From assembly GCA_900557255.1 (NCBI GenBank), contig USSA01000072.1, positions 1 through 14,239 on the forward strand: a stretch of 14,239 bases of DNA, given 5' to 3'. A program made the translations under genes and the position numbers. Under the pieces are notes generated by a model. That model was not told where the DNA came from, did not search any database, and saw only the letters and a list, made by a program, of their open reading frames with translations. The stretch is from an uncultured Prevotella sp. (GTDB lineage: Bacteria > Bacteroidota > Bacteroidia > Bacteroidales > Bacteroidaceae). Positions 1-6,974 of this stretch are shown one piece after another; the first letter of the stretch is position 1, and every line of letters starts with the position of its first letter.

Positions 1-245
1 CTTATATCAAGCGTTTGAACGATCTTGAAGCTATCGCCATGAGTTATCCTGGCGTTACCAAGACCTATGCCATCCAGGCAGGTCGTGAGCTTCGTGTCAT
101 CGTGGGTGCTGACAAGATGAGCGATGAGCAGAGTATCAAGCTCTCTGACGAGATTGCAACCAAGATTCAGAACGAGATGACCTATCCGGGTCAGGTAAAG
201 ATTACCGTGATTCGTGAGACTCGCAGTGTAGCTTACGCTAAGTAA
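1..245 (+). CDS. rny: Ribonuclease Y, C-terminal end (partial)
   Basis: Only the last ~80 residues are present; the reading frame is open from base 3 and the gene begins outside the window. The residues [12 protein letters not shown], then [17 protein letters not shown] and the ending [20 protein letters not shown] match the conserved C-terminal tail of RNase Y, a membrane-anchored endoribonuclease with KH and HD domains that starts mRNA decay. The KH and HD domains are not in view. The gene stops at 243-245 and a strong intrinsic terminator follows at 336-372, so it appears to end its transcription unit. The identification rests on recognition of this tail, which is distinctive. Confidence 0.93.
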   Translation, partial: YIKRLNDLEAIAMSYPGVTKTYAIQAGRELRVIVGADKMSDEQSIKLSDEIATKIQNEMTYPGQVKITVIRETRSVAYAK

Positions 246-335
246 GAAGGAAGCAAGCGATAAAACGCGTTTTCATATATTCGAAGTTTAAATTGTCGTT
301 TCTCTCCTTCATAGGATGAGGAATGTATTTGATAA

Positions 336-372
336 AGTCGCTGTTCTCTAGGGGACAGCGGCTTTTTTCTTT
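336..372 (+). terminator. Intrinsic terminator after rny
   Basis: A 12-bp stem (336-347 with 352-363, three G-T wobble pairs) closes a CTAG tetraloop and is followed by TTTTTTCTTTC. It ends transcription from rny before the TtcA-like gene. The stretch between the rny stop and this hairpin (246-335) holds only a 12-bp palindrome, AAAACGCGTTTT, at 262-273 and no gene that I can support. Confidence 0.85.
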
Positions 373-409
373 CATATCATGTACGGCTACATTTATATAA
401 TATAATGTG

Positions 410-1105
410 ATGAAAGCAGAACAGAAGATTTTAAAGCGATTCAATAAAGGATGCGTGGATTACCGCCTTTTAGAGGATGGTGACCGGATTCTCATTGCCT
501 TGAGCGGCGGAAAGGATTCTCTGGAACTGGTACGCCTCTTGGCTCAGCGTGCCCGCATCTATAAGCCGCATATCCAGGTAGAGGCGGCGCATATCATTAT
601 GGATAACATTCCTTACGAGACCGACCGTTCTTATCTGCAGGCATTTTGTGCAGAGAATGGCATCAAACTCTATATCCTGCATAGTTTTTTCGATGAATCC
701 ACCGATCCCCGCAAGACCCGTTGTTTTCTCTGTGCGTGGAACCGTCGCAAGACGCTTTTCGAGTTTGCTGTAAATAATGGTTTTAACAAGATAGCCTTGG
801 GCCATCACATGGATGATATACTCGTTACCCTGCTGATGAATATCACCTTCGAGGGTTCTCATTCCACCATGCAGCCCAGCTTATCATTAAAGCATTATCC
901 GCTCACCATCATCCGTCCCCTCTGTCTGGTGCATGAGGCGGATATCCGTCAGGTGGCAGAAGAGTTGCATTTCACTAAGCAGAAGGCGTTGTGTCCTTAC
1001 GAAGAGACTACCCGCCGTTCGGATATGCAAGCCGTCTTCCAGCAGTTGGAGCAGTTGAACCCCGAAGCCCGCTACAGTCTTTGGCGCTCCGTCTTTATGG
1101 CATAA
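410..1105 (+). CDS. TtcA-like PP-loop ATPase (tRNA thiolation family)
   Basis: A 231-residue protein of the adenine nucleotide alpha-hydrolase superfamily. Visible motifs: the PP-loop SGGKDS at residues 32-37 (ATP adenylation), a CxxC pair at C105/C108, GHHMDD at 131-136, and a third cysteine, C195, in ALCPYE. TtcA enzymes use three cysteines in this arrangement to bind a [4Fe-4S] cluster and thiolate cytidine 32 of tRNA; by homology this protein should do a similar sulfur insertion in the cytoplasm. It is shorter than enterobacterial TtcA (about 310 residues), so the exact tRNA target is not certain. ATG at 410 was chosen; the GTG directly before it (407) is an alternative. A weak TACATTTA -7-like box lies at 388-395. 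The gene stands alone, with rny terminated upstream. Confidence 0.85.
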   Translation: MKAEQKILKRFNKGCVDYRLLEDGDRILIALSGGKDSLELVRLLAQRARIYKPHIQVEAAHIIMDNIPYETDRSYLQAFCAENGIKLYILHSFFDESTDPRKTRCFLCAWNRRKTLFEFAVNNGFNKIALGHHMDDILVTLLMNITFEGSHSTMQPSLSLKHYPLTIIRPLCLVHEADIRQVAEELHFTKQKALCPYEETTRRSDMQAVFQQLEQLNPEARYSLWRSVFMA

Positions 1106-1125
1106 AATATAGTAGAAGAAGCAAT

Positions 1126-1165
1126 AAAAAAGAAAGTAGTTTCATGTGCTCATAAAACTACTTTC
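1126..1165 (-). terminator. Terminator for the transglutaminase-like gene
   Basis: Perfect 11-bp stem, GAAAGTAGTTT (1132-1142) with AAACTACTTTC (1155-1165). On the minus strand it is followed by a run of six T (complement of 1126-1131), so it works as an intrinsic terminator for the minus-strand gene ending at 1246. On the plus strand no T-run follows. Confidence 0.75.
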
Positions 1166-1177
1166 GTTAGCCAATGA

Positions 1178-1216
1178 AATAGGCTTCATTTGCCATCGAA
1201 GCCTATTGTATTTGTT
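1178..1216 (+). terminator. Hairpin downstream of the TtcA-like gene, weak terminator
   Basis: AATAGGCTTC (1178-1187) pairs perfectly with GAAGCCTATT (1198-1207) around a 10-nt loop, followed on the plus strand by GTATTTGTT. The 10-bp stem is strong but the T-tract is poor. It sits between two convergent genes and may act as a weak terminator or 3' end stabiliser. Confidence 0.5.
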
Positions 1217-1245
1217 CCTGGGGTAGATCTAGTAAATGGCAGTTA

Positions 1246-2148
1246 CTAATTTTGGGGAGCTGCCCAGAAACGTGAAGCATCTGTTGTCAGTACTGAATGG
1301 TCGGGAAGTTCAAAACCTTTGAATCCAGAAGGAACAAGCACGATATGACGATTCTTGTTTCGATAAGCAGGATTATTATCTTCGCGACCATAGCCTGTTG
1401 TCTCCCAAGTATCAAACCAGTATAAGTTTTTTGCCCAATATGCCCTGTAATAAACAAAATCATTATCTGAATTCAAGAGAGGACGGTAAACGATTTCTCT
1501 GCCGTCAATATATCGCTCACGCATTTCTGCAAGAGAAAGTGGAGTGCCTTTTTCATCTTCTGCCCAAGCATTCATATCCGAGTCTAGCATAGCCCATTTC
1601 TGTAATTCTGGTAGCCACACCAGGTTAACAACATGGCAGTCGGAATCCTCGGAATCTGCGGGATGACAAGTTACAAAGCGGTTTACAATACCCTCAGACA
1701 GCAATAGTTCGTGTAAGAGGATGGAGTGTAATCGACAGTTGAATGCAGGCTCTATCGATTGAGTGTATTTCCAGAGATCTATAGCATTACGTCTCTTAGG
1801 ATTAATCTTTTGATTGGCATGAGGAATGTTTTCCGCAACAAAACGTGCCAGTGAAATGGCCTTGTCCCATGTTGGCATTGTGGAAGATACAACTGTATCG
1901 AGTTTGAAATATTCACGGATTTTTTGTGATTGGACAGAATCTTTCTGATATGCAAAATTATAGGACGTAGTATCTGGTACATATTTGCCAGCGTCTTTTA
2001 ATTTTTCTACCATTTCATTCTTCAGCGAATTGCAAAGATAAGCTTCCACTTGTTTATTGAAAACAAAGCGTGCCAACAGTAATGTTGCTACAGCTATGAG
2101 CAGGATTCCCAAGATGCTCCAGCCTACCAACTTGATTTTTTTCTTCAT
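1246..2148 (-). CDS. Membrane-anchored transglutaminase-like protein
   Basis: A 300-residue protein with one N-terminal membrane segment (about residues 7-29, after MKKKIK), which should leave the rest outside the inner membrane. The centre has the transglutaminase-like pattern: a cysteine at the start of a helix (FNCRLHS, C138), a histidine on a following strand (DCHVVNLVW, H172) and an aspartate after WAMLDSD (D189 or D191), consistent with a Cys-His-Asp triad. Such bacterial proteins can be cysteine peptidases, amidases or cross-linking enzymes; the substrate cannot be told here. The coding sequence looks more AT-rich than its neighbours. It begins only 15 bp after the remnant of an Rpn-type gene and may share that gene's promoter (2542-2549). 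A terminator lies at 1126-1165. Confidence 0.7.
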   Translation of the reverse strand: MKKKIKLVGWSILGILLIAVATLLLARFVFNKQVEAYLCNSLKNEMVEKLKDAGKYVPDTTSYNFAYQKDSVQSQKIREYFKLDTVVSSTMPTWDKAISLARFVAENIPHANQKINPKRRNAIDLWKYTQSIEPAFNCRLHSILLHELLLSEGIVNRFVTCHPADSEDSDCHVVNLVWLPELQKWAMLDSDMNAWAEDEKGTPLSLAEMRERYIDGREIVYRPLLNSDNDFVYYRAYWAKNLYWFDTWETTGYGREDNNPAYRNKNRHIVLVPSGFKGFELPDHSVLTTDASRFWAAPQN

Positions 2149-2163
2149 TTTTTATTCTATTAG

Positions 2164-2506
2164 TTATTTCATTTTTTCTATCTGTTCCTGGGTTAGTCCG
2201 GAATACTTCTTGATTAGATTGATGTCAACACCATCGGCAAGCATGTTCTTGGCAATTTCCAAGGCTTTCTCATTCTTACCTTCTTGCTTCGCCGTATCAA
2301 TAGAGTTTTTGATATCACGATATGCCATCTTACTTGCCTCCTGCGTGCTCTGGATTCAGATACGACACGTCCTTCACAACCTGTCTGCCATTAAACAAGC
2401 TGTTGAGGAAGCAGATGAGCAAATCCTTGTTCATTGCCGTTCCGAATATTCGCTTGAAGCCGAAGTCGGTCAGCAAGCTGATGTATCTTTCTTCTACCTG
2501 TTTCAT
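2164..2506 (-). pseudogene. Rpn-family (PD-(D/E)XK) nuclease remnant, internal deletion
   Basis: Two pieces of one gene in different frames. The N-terminal piece (ATG at 2506, stop at 2330-2332) reads MKQVEERYISLLTDFGFKRIFGT and on to YLNPEHAGGK, the typical start of Rpn/PDDEXK 'transposase-like' proteins. The C-terminal piece (ATG at 2328, stop at 2164-2166) reads MAYRDIKNSIDTAKQEG and ends GLTQEQIEKMK, the typical tail. The nuclease core with its D and ExQ residues, which should lie between, is missing; the join is out of frame, so no full product can be made. Intact relatives are about 300 residues. A -7 promoter box survives upstream (2542-2549). An upstream GTG at 2539 keeps the frame open but overlaps the expected transcription start. 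Confidence 0.8.
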
Positions 2507-2541
2507 ACGCCATTCGTTTAGTTCAACATCTAGTTTCACTG

Positions 2542-2549
2542 CAAAATTA
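2542..2549 (-). promoter_or_regulatory. -7 promoter box, TAATTTTG
   Basis: On the minus strand CGTAATTTTGCAG matches the Bacteroidota -7 consensus TAnnTTTG and is identical to the boxes of hcp and ccsBA in this window. No convincing -33 box at the right spacing is seen. It should drive the broken Rpn gene and perhaps the transglutaminase-like gene behind it. Confidence 0.6.
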
Positions 2550-2615
2550 CGCTTTTTTTTCCAAAAAAACTCTTAATAAACTGTTAAAAAATGATTGAAT
2601 ATTCATTCCTGCTCC

Positions 2616-3284
2616 TTATTTCATTTCATCCGAGTTGAGTATGGTGATGGTCTTGCCCTCAATCCTGATGGCGCCCTTCTCCTCGAATTCGGACAGGCAG
2701 CGGAGGAGCGAGAACTTCTGGATGCCGAAGATATCCGCCATTTCCTGTCGGCTGACATCCAGATGGATGGTTCTGCTCTGCTGTTCGGTGGCCATCTTGA
2801 TGAGGTATTGCGCCACCTTCTCCTTGACGGAGAAAAGGGAGAGCATGCGCATTTTCTGCGAAAGGAAGATATCTATCCTTGACAGATGCTGGATGAAGTT
2901 CCAGCGTATGCGCTCATCAGTATCTATCAGCAGTTTCAGTTCAGAAGGCCTCATGCGCAGGAGGGTAGTCTTCCTGCTTGTCTCCACGCTTACGGGCATC
3001 TCGTTATTATGTGCGAATATATAGGCAGGGGCAATCAGCATCGATTCTCCCAGCCTATCTATCTGAGCCTGCTTGCCCGACAATCCCGACATGCGGGCTA
3101 TCATCTCCCCCTCGACAATGATGTCGGCATATCTGCAGGGCATTCCTGCCAGCACATAGGTTTCCCTGGCAGCAAGCTCCACCATCCGGTAGCTTACCAT
3201 CGACAGTGCCTCTCTGATTTCCTCTGGAGTAAACCCCTCAAACACCGTGCATTTCTGCAAGGTAACGAATATTGATTCTTTCAT
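2616..3284 (-). CDS. Crp/Fnr-family regulator, HcpR-like candidate
   Basis: A 222-residue transcription factor. Residues ~10-115 look like a cyclic-nucleotide-binding-type sensor barrel, ~120-150 the dimerisation helix, and 178-203 a Crp-type helix-turn-helix (SRQEMADIFGIQKFSLLRCLSEFEEKG), with R195 in the recognition helix. The N-terminal cysteine cluster of E. coli Fnr is absent; only C12, C50 and C196 are present, so an Fe-S sensor of the Fnr kind is unlikely. In Bacteroidota such proteins include HcpR, a heme/NO-responsive activator of hcp. hcp lies less than 4 kb away with a matching palindrome, so regulation of hcp is a good inference, not proven. ATG at 3284 was chosen over an upstream TTG at 3305. 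No clear promoter box or terminator was found. Confidence 0.82.
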   Translation of the reverse strand: MKESIFVTLQKCTVFEGFTPEEIREALSMVSYRMVELAARETYVLAGMPCRYADIIVEGEMIARMSGLSGKQAQIDRLGESMLIAPAYIFAHNNEMPVSVETSRKTTLLRMRPSELKLLIDTDERIRWNFIQHLSRIDIFLSQKMRMLSLFSVKEKVAQYLIKMATEQQSRTIHLDVSRQEMADIFGIQKFSLLRCLSEFEEKGAIRIEGKTITILNSDEMK

Positions 3285-3434
3285 ACATTTAAGTTTTATA
3301 TTCAATAACGCATTTTCCCCCGATTTATTGTTTGCTCCATTTAGAATCTTGAAGGCAGAATCTCCACACGCCCTATAAGAGTGGAATCTTACTAGCTAAT
3401 GTTCTGGTAATAAGCAAGAAAAATACGAAAAAAC

Positions 3435-3465
3435 TTTGGTGTCTTAAAATAAAGTCGTAACTTTG
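3435..3465 (+). promoter_or_regulatory. Promoter of the intact Rpn gene
   Basis: TTTG at 3435-3438, a 19-bp spacer, then TAACTTTG at 3458-3465: a full match to the Bacteroidota -33/-7 consensus. The box overlaps an in-frame TTG at 3463, which rules that codon out as a start. The rest of the divergent gap (3285-3434) holds no gene and no other clear site. Confidence 0.8.
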
Positions 3466-3495
3466 CAGCTGAATATTAATAAATGGAGGAAGAAT

Positions 3496-4488
3496 ATGGC
3501 AAATTATATCAGATTTGACTGGGCGATGAAGCGCCTGCTTCGCAACAAGGCAAACTATGCCGTGCTGGAAGGCTTTATGTGTTCGCTGCTGAACGAGAAA
3601 TTCAAGATCAACCGATTCCTGGATAGTGAGAGCAATCAGCAGACCGAGAATGATAAATTCAACAGAGTGGATATCCTGGCGGAAAATGAGAAGGGAGAAT
3701 TCATCATCTTCGAGATACAGAATACCCGTGAACATACCTATTTCCACCGTATGCTCTATGGAGTTTCCAAGGTCATCACAGACAATATCAGTCTGGGCGA
3801 TGATTACGACAAAGTGCGCAAGGTATATTCTATCAATATCGTGTATTTCACATTGGGACAGGCTAAGGATTATGTATATCATGGCAAGACGATGTTCCAG
3901 GGACTGCATCAGCCGAATGATATCCTGAAACTCTCCAACCGACAGAGTGAACTCTTCTTCGGTGATGAAATCCCTCAGGGGCGCAAGACTAATCGCGAAG
4001 CCGGAGACATATTCCCGGAGTATTATCTGCTCTGCGTGAACAACTTTGACAAGCTGGCGGTGAACAATCTGGATGAATGGATCGAGTTTCTCAAGACCGG
4101 CGAGATCAGCGAGGCAGCCCAGGCCCCAGGTTTGGCAGATGCCCGCAAATGCCTGGATATAGATAAGTTGACCGTAGCGGAAAAGAATGATTATGTCCGT
4201 CACATGGAGAATCTGCGCTATCAGCGCAGCGTTATCAAGACGGGGTATGATGATGGCTGGCAGAAAGGTCTTGCCGATGGTCGAGAAGAAGGACGAGAAG
4301 AAGGACGAGCTGAAGGACGAGCTGAAGGTCGAGAAGAAGGTCGAGAAGAAGGTCGTGCCGAAGGTCGTGCCGAAGGAGCCAAAGATGAGAAGAAGGCCAC
4401 AGCCCGTCGTCTTCTTGCAATGGGCTTGTCTGCCGAGCAAGTGACAGCAGCAACCCAGTTGTCATTAGATGAAATCAAGAAATTATAG
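3496..4488 (+). CDS. Rpn family PD-(D/E)XK nuclease (putative transposase)
   Basis: A 330-residue protein of the Rpn/PDDEXK_2 type. The N-terminus MANYIRFDWAMKRLLRNKAN is the family start; the nuclease core shows D59 in RVDIL and E73/Q75 in FEIQN (a D...ExQ version of PD-(D/E)XK). Family members are DNA endonucleases linked to recombination or phage defence. Residues 262-293 are eight tetrapeptides, GREE GREE GRAE GRAE twice over, probably helical and charged, followed by the common tail (LLAMGLSAEQVTAATQLSLDEIKKL). The ATG at 3496 has a GGAGG six bases upstream, unusual for this phylum, and lies about 25 nt after the predicted transcription start. It sits divergent to the Crp-type gene and is a paralogue of the broken copy at 2164-2506. 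Confidence 0.87.
   Translation: MANYIRFDWAMKRLLRNKANYAVLEGFMCSLLNEKFKINRFLDSESNQQTENDKFNRVDILAENEKGEFIIFEIQNTREHTYFHRMLYGVSKVITDNISLGDDYDKVRKVYSINIVYFTLGQAKDYVYHGKTMFQGLHQPNDILKLSNRQSELFFGDEIPQGRKTNREAGDIFPEYYLLCVNNFDKLAVNNLDEWIEFLKTGEISEAAQAPGLADARKCLDIDKLTVAEKNDYVRHMENLRYQRSVIKTGYDDGWQKGLADGREEGREEGRAEGRAEGREEGREEGRAEGRAEGAKDEKKATARRLLAMGLSAEQVTAATQLSLDEIKKL
4279..4374 (+). repeat. 12-bp coding tandem repeat, eight units
   Basis: Eight in-frame 12-bp units (GGn CGn GAA/GCn GAA) coding GREE or GRAE, arranged as a 48-bp block repeated twice with silent differences (GGA CGA in the first block, mostly GGT CGT in the second). Because units are multiples of three, slippage would change protein length without a frameshift. 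The periodicity also keeps other frames open, creating long false antisense frames. Confidence 0.9.
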
Positions 4489-4504
4489 CTGCTTTTTGCA
4501 ATAG

Positions 4505-4539
4505 ATAAAGGGAGATTTCGCCAAGAAATCTCCCTTTAT
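4505..4539. terminator. Bidirectional terminator between convergent genes
   Basis: ATAAAGGGAGATTTC (4505-4519) pairs perfectly with GAAATCTCCCTTTAT (4525-4539) around the loop GCCAA. The T-rich ends (TTTATTGTTG on plus; TTTATCTATT on minus) suit termination of both the Rpn gene and the hcp-hemerythrin operon. Confidence 0.8.
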
Positions 4540-4586
4540 TGTTGTATGCTCGACATGGACGTTGTCTAACGGCTGCAAATTCTCCC

Positions 4587-5114
4587 TTAACTCAGTAGCT
4601 GCTGTTCCAGCAGCTGACTGCGAGGGAAGATGATCTCATTCTCTATATAGACATGCTCGTTCAGATCTTCTGCGAAATTCTTCAGCAGACTCAGTAGCAA
4701 CTTATAATCTCCGCTAGCATCAGCTGCCGGGGTGTAGTTGTTTGTGAGCTTTCTGAGGCACTGCTGGCGCTTGGTCTCATTATCATGTTCCAGTATCATC
4801 ACGTGAATAGGCATGGCTACAGAGCCGCAATGTATCGGTGCTGCAGGCTGACCCGTAAGCTGCGATTCCATCAGTTGATAGGTGAACGGAAAGAGAACCT
4901 GCTCTTCCTTCTGCAGATGGTTCTCCAGGTCAAGCATGCACTCGCTGAAGAGACTCTCTATTTCTGCCATTAACTGATTCTCACCCATCATCGAGTGGAT
5001 GAGACTGAGGATTTCCGGACCCTTCTCACGGATTCCACGGTGATGAATCTTGAGGGCATAATCGATCAGCAGATCGGTTGGCCACTCCTCGAATTGATAT
5101 TTTGATGCTCTCAT
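4587..5114 (-). CDS. Hemerythrin-like di-iron protein (RIC/YtfE-type domain only)
   Basis: A 175-residue four-helix hemerythrin-like protein. Likely di-iron ligands: H24 or H25, H40, H66 and E70 (NHLQKEEQVLFP), H104 or H110 (PIHVMILEHD), H154 and E158 (NEHVYIENEIIFP), a pattern like E. coli YtfE. YtfE/ScdA (RIC) proteins repair Fe-S clusters and handle nitric oxide damage. Those proteins carry an extra ~60-residue N-terminal ScdA domain, which is missing here, so this is a stand-alone iron domain. It starts 33 bp after the hcp stop on the same strand with no terminator between, so it is almost surely co-transcribed with hcp, supporting a role in nitrosative stress. It could instead be an oxygen or iron-handling protein. 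Confidence 0.82.
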   Translation of the reverse strand: MRASKYQFEEWPTDLLIDYALKIHHRGIREKGPEILSLIHSMMGENQLMAEIESLFSECMLDLENHLQKEEQVLFPFTYQLMESQLTGQPAAPIHCGSVAMPIHVMILEHDNETKRQQCLRKLTNNYTPAADASGDYKLLLSLLKNFAEDLNEHVYIENEIIFPRSQLLEQQLLS

Positions 5115-5147
5115 ATCCTATTGTAATATAAAATTATTAAATTCCTT

Positions 5148-6791
5148 TTATCCTATATATTTTTTGATGTCCTCTTCTACCGTTCCGTTTCCGGCAATGC
5201 CAAAGGTATCTACCAGTACCTTCAGTACGGCTGGTGAACAGAAGGCTGGGAGCGTAGGACCCAGATGGATGTGCTTTACGCCCAGATGCAGCAGGGCAAG
5301 AAGTACGATGACTGCCTTCTGCTCGTACCAGGCAATATTGAAGAAGATAGGAAGGTCATTGATGTCGCTGGCTCCAAAGATCTCCTTCAGCTTCAATGCC
5401 ACAACCGCCCAGGAATAGGAGTCGTTGCACTGACCGGCATCCAGCACACGAGGAATGCCGTTGATATCGCCCAGATTGAGCTTGTTGTACTTGAACTTGG
5501 CACAGCCGCTGGTGAGTATCACTACATCCTGAGGCAGCGCCTTGGCAAACTCCTCGTAGTAGTTGCGGCTCTTCATTCTGCCATCGCAGCCACTCATCAC
5601 CACAAACTTGCGGATGGCTCCGCTCTTCACAGCCTCTACTATCTTGTCTGCCAGGGCAAAGACCTGGGCATGCGCAAAACCGCCGATGATCTCGCCTGTC
5701 TCTATCTCCCTAGGTGGCTGGCAGGTCTTGGCAAGCGCAATCACCTCGGAGAAGTCCTTGTGGCCATCGGCACCCGCCTGGATATGCTTCCAGCCAGGGA
5801 AACCGGTAGAGTTGGTGGTGAAGACGCGGTTCTTGTAGCCTGCCGATGGCGATGGCGGTACGATGCAGTTGGTGGTGAAGACTACAGGACCGTTGAAGCT
5901 CTCGAATTCCTCCTTCTGTTTCCACCACGCATTGCCGTAGTTGCCCACCAGATGCTTGTACTTCTTGAGCTGCGGATAGTAGTGGGCAGGAAGCATCTCG
6001 CCATGGGTATAGACGTCGATGCCCGTGCCTTCGGTCTGGATGAGGAGATCTTCGATATCCTTCAGGTCGTGACCGGAGATGAGGATGCCCGGATTGCTGC
6101 CTGTGCCGATGTTCACTCTGGTGAGTTCCGGATTACCGTATGCCTGGGTGTTGGCCTTGTCGAGGAGTGCCATCACATCCACGCCGTACTTTCCTGTTTC
6201 GAGCACCACGCCCAGCAGCGTGTTCATATCAGCATCAGGGTTGCTGATGGTGGCGAGAGCACGGCAGATAAAGCTGATAATCTCGCTGTTCTCTTCTCCC
6301 AGATGGGCTGCGTGCTCGTAGTATGCTGCCATACCCTTCAGACCGAGCATGGTGAGTTCCTTGAGCGAGCGGATATCTGCATTCTCGTTGCGGAGCACGG
6401 ATTCACGGGCGCCCTCTGCCTCATAGTCTGTCTTCTCGCCACCCCAGGTTACCTCCTGATAGGCAGGGAGATGGATATTCATGCTTGCCGCCTTTTGCAG
6501 CAGCTGTTTCTTCAGTACGATGCCCTTATCTACCTTTTGCAGGATATCCTGGTCGTTGAAGTTGGCGTTGGTAATGGTGGTGAAGAGTGCATCCGTGAGG
6601 AAATGGGTTACCTCTGGTGTCGGCTCTTCGCCTATGCTATGCTGTATGGTTCCTATGCCACGAACCACGCTGAGCAGCAGATCCTGCCACTTGGAAGTTG
6701 TTGCCTCCTTACCGCAAACACCCTTGATGGTACAGCCTGTACCCTTAGCTGTTTCCTGACACTGGAAACAGAACATCTTGTTTTCTGCCAT
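5148..6791 (-). CDS. hcp: Hybrid cluster protein (Hcp)
   Basis: A 547-residue cytoplasmic Fe-S protein. The N-terminus [19 protein letters not shown] gives C8, C11, C20 and C26; the CX2CX8CX5C spacing is that of class I Hcp with a [4Fe-4S] cluster rather than the enterobacterial [2Fe-2S] type. All hybrid-cluster ligands are visible: H241 (SGHDL), E265 (HGEM), C309 (TTNC), C402 (MSGCDGR), C430 (SGCAKF), C455 (GQCNDS) and E490 (WYEQKA). Hcp was first assayed as a hydroxylamine reductase and is now seen as an NO reductase and, in E. coli, an S-nitrosylase. Length is normal. It heads an operon with the hemerythrin-like gene. No separate Hcr reductase is nearby. The promoter (6864-6871) and palindrome (6886-6915) point to Crp/Fnr-type activation. 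Confidence 0.97.
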   Translation of the reverse strand: MAENKMFCFQCQETAKGTGCTIKGVCGKEATTSKWQDLLLSVVRGIGTIQHSIGEEPTPEVTHFLTDALFTTITNANFNDQDILQKVDKGIVLKKQLLQKAASMNIHLPAYQEVTWGGEKTDYEAEGARESVLRNENADIRSLKELTMLGLKGMAAYYEHAAHLGEENSEIISFICRALATISNPDADMNTLLGVVLETGKYGVDVMALLDKANTQAYGNPELTRVNIGTGSNPGILISGHDLKDIEDLLIQTEGTGIDVYTHGEMLPAHYYPQLKKYKHLVGNYGNAWWKQKEEFESFNGPVVFTTNCIVPPSPSAGYKNRVFTTNSTGFPGWKHIQAGADGHKDFSEVIALAKTCQPPREIETGEIIGGFAHAQVFALADKIVEAVKSGAIRKFVVMSGCDGRMKSRNYYEEFAKALPQDVVILTSGCAKFKYNKLNLGDINGIPRVLDAGQCNDSYSWAVVALKLKEIFGASDINDLPIFFNIAWYEQKAVIVLLALLHLGVKHIHLGPTLPAFCSPAVLKVLVDTFGIAGNGTVEEDIKKYIG

Positions 6792-6863
6792 ATTGCTATC
6801 AATTAATGAGTTATTTTAATGTTTTCTTCCAGGCGGCAATCTGCCATTCCTGGTTTCCGGCTG

Positions 6864-6871
6864 CAAAATTA
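6864..6871 (-). promoter_or_regulatory. hcp promoter, -7 box without -33 box
   Basis: On the minus strand CGTAATTTTGCAG contains TAATTTTG, a perfect TAnnTTTG. The place where the -33 TTG should be (about 6892-6894) reads CCG and is inside the palindrome. Predicted start is about 6859, leaving a leader of about 68 nt before the hcp ATG. Confidence 0.75.
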
Positions 6872-6885
6872 CGGCTTTAAAAATA

Positions 6886-6915
6886 ATCCTACGGTAACAA
6901 TTGTGACCGTAGGAT
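6886..6915. promoter_or_regulatory. 30-bp palindromic operator upstream of hcp
   Basis: ATCCTACGGT (6886-6895) and ACCGTAGGAT (6906-6915) are perfect inverted repeats; the 10 bases between (AACAATTGTG) are also self-complementary except for the outer A/G pair. The core GGTAACAATTGTGACC resembles Crp/Fnr/HcpR sites. Its centre is about 41 bp upstream of the predicted start, the classic class II activator position. On the minus strand it is followed by TATTTTT, so it could also act as a hairpin that ends ccsBA transcripts. Confidence 0.72.
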
Positions 6916-6974
6916 ATTAAAAAAACATAAAAAGAGTGTGGAGGAACGGATTTCTCCCTTCTTGAAGAGCATGA

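Noticed and set aside
238..444. 68-codon minus-strand frame across the rny-TtcA gap
   Set aside because: It runs through the rny terminator hairpin and has no homology, promoter or start signal that I can see.
2595..3275. Plus-strand frames opposite the Crp/Fnr gene
   Set aside because: Shadows of a gene with a clear sensor domain and helix-turn-helix.
3463..3495. N-terminal extension of the Rpn protein from TTG at 3463
   Set aside because: The TTG lies in the -7 box, so it would not be on the transcript; ATG at 3496 has a GGAGG at the right distance and matches the family start.
3373..4440. 355-codon minus-strand frame opposite the Rpn gene
   Set aside because: The frame is held open by the 12-bp repeat, giving an FSTFSS-type low-complexity product; the plus-strand Rpn protein has the family motifs and a good promoter.
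4221..4478. Short minus-strand frames rich in RPSSRPSA or DLLLDLL
   Set aside because: Pure reverse readings of the coding tandem repeat; no independent evidence of a gene.
5265..6806. 513-codon open frame on the plus strand opposite hcp
   Set aside because: It is the antisense shadow of hcp, whose ligand residues are all conserved; the translated product has no recognisable domain and is low-complexity in character.
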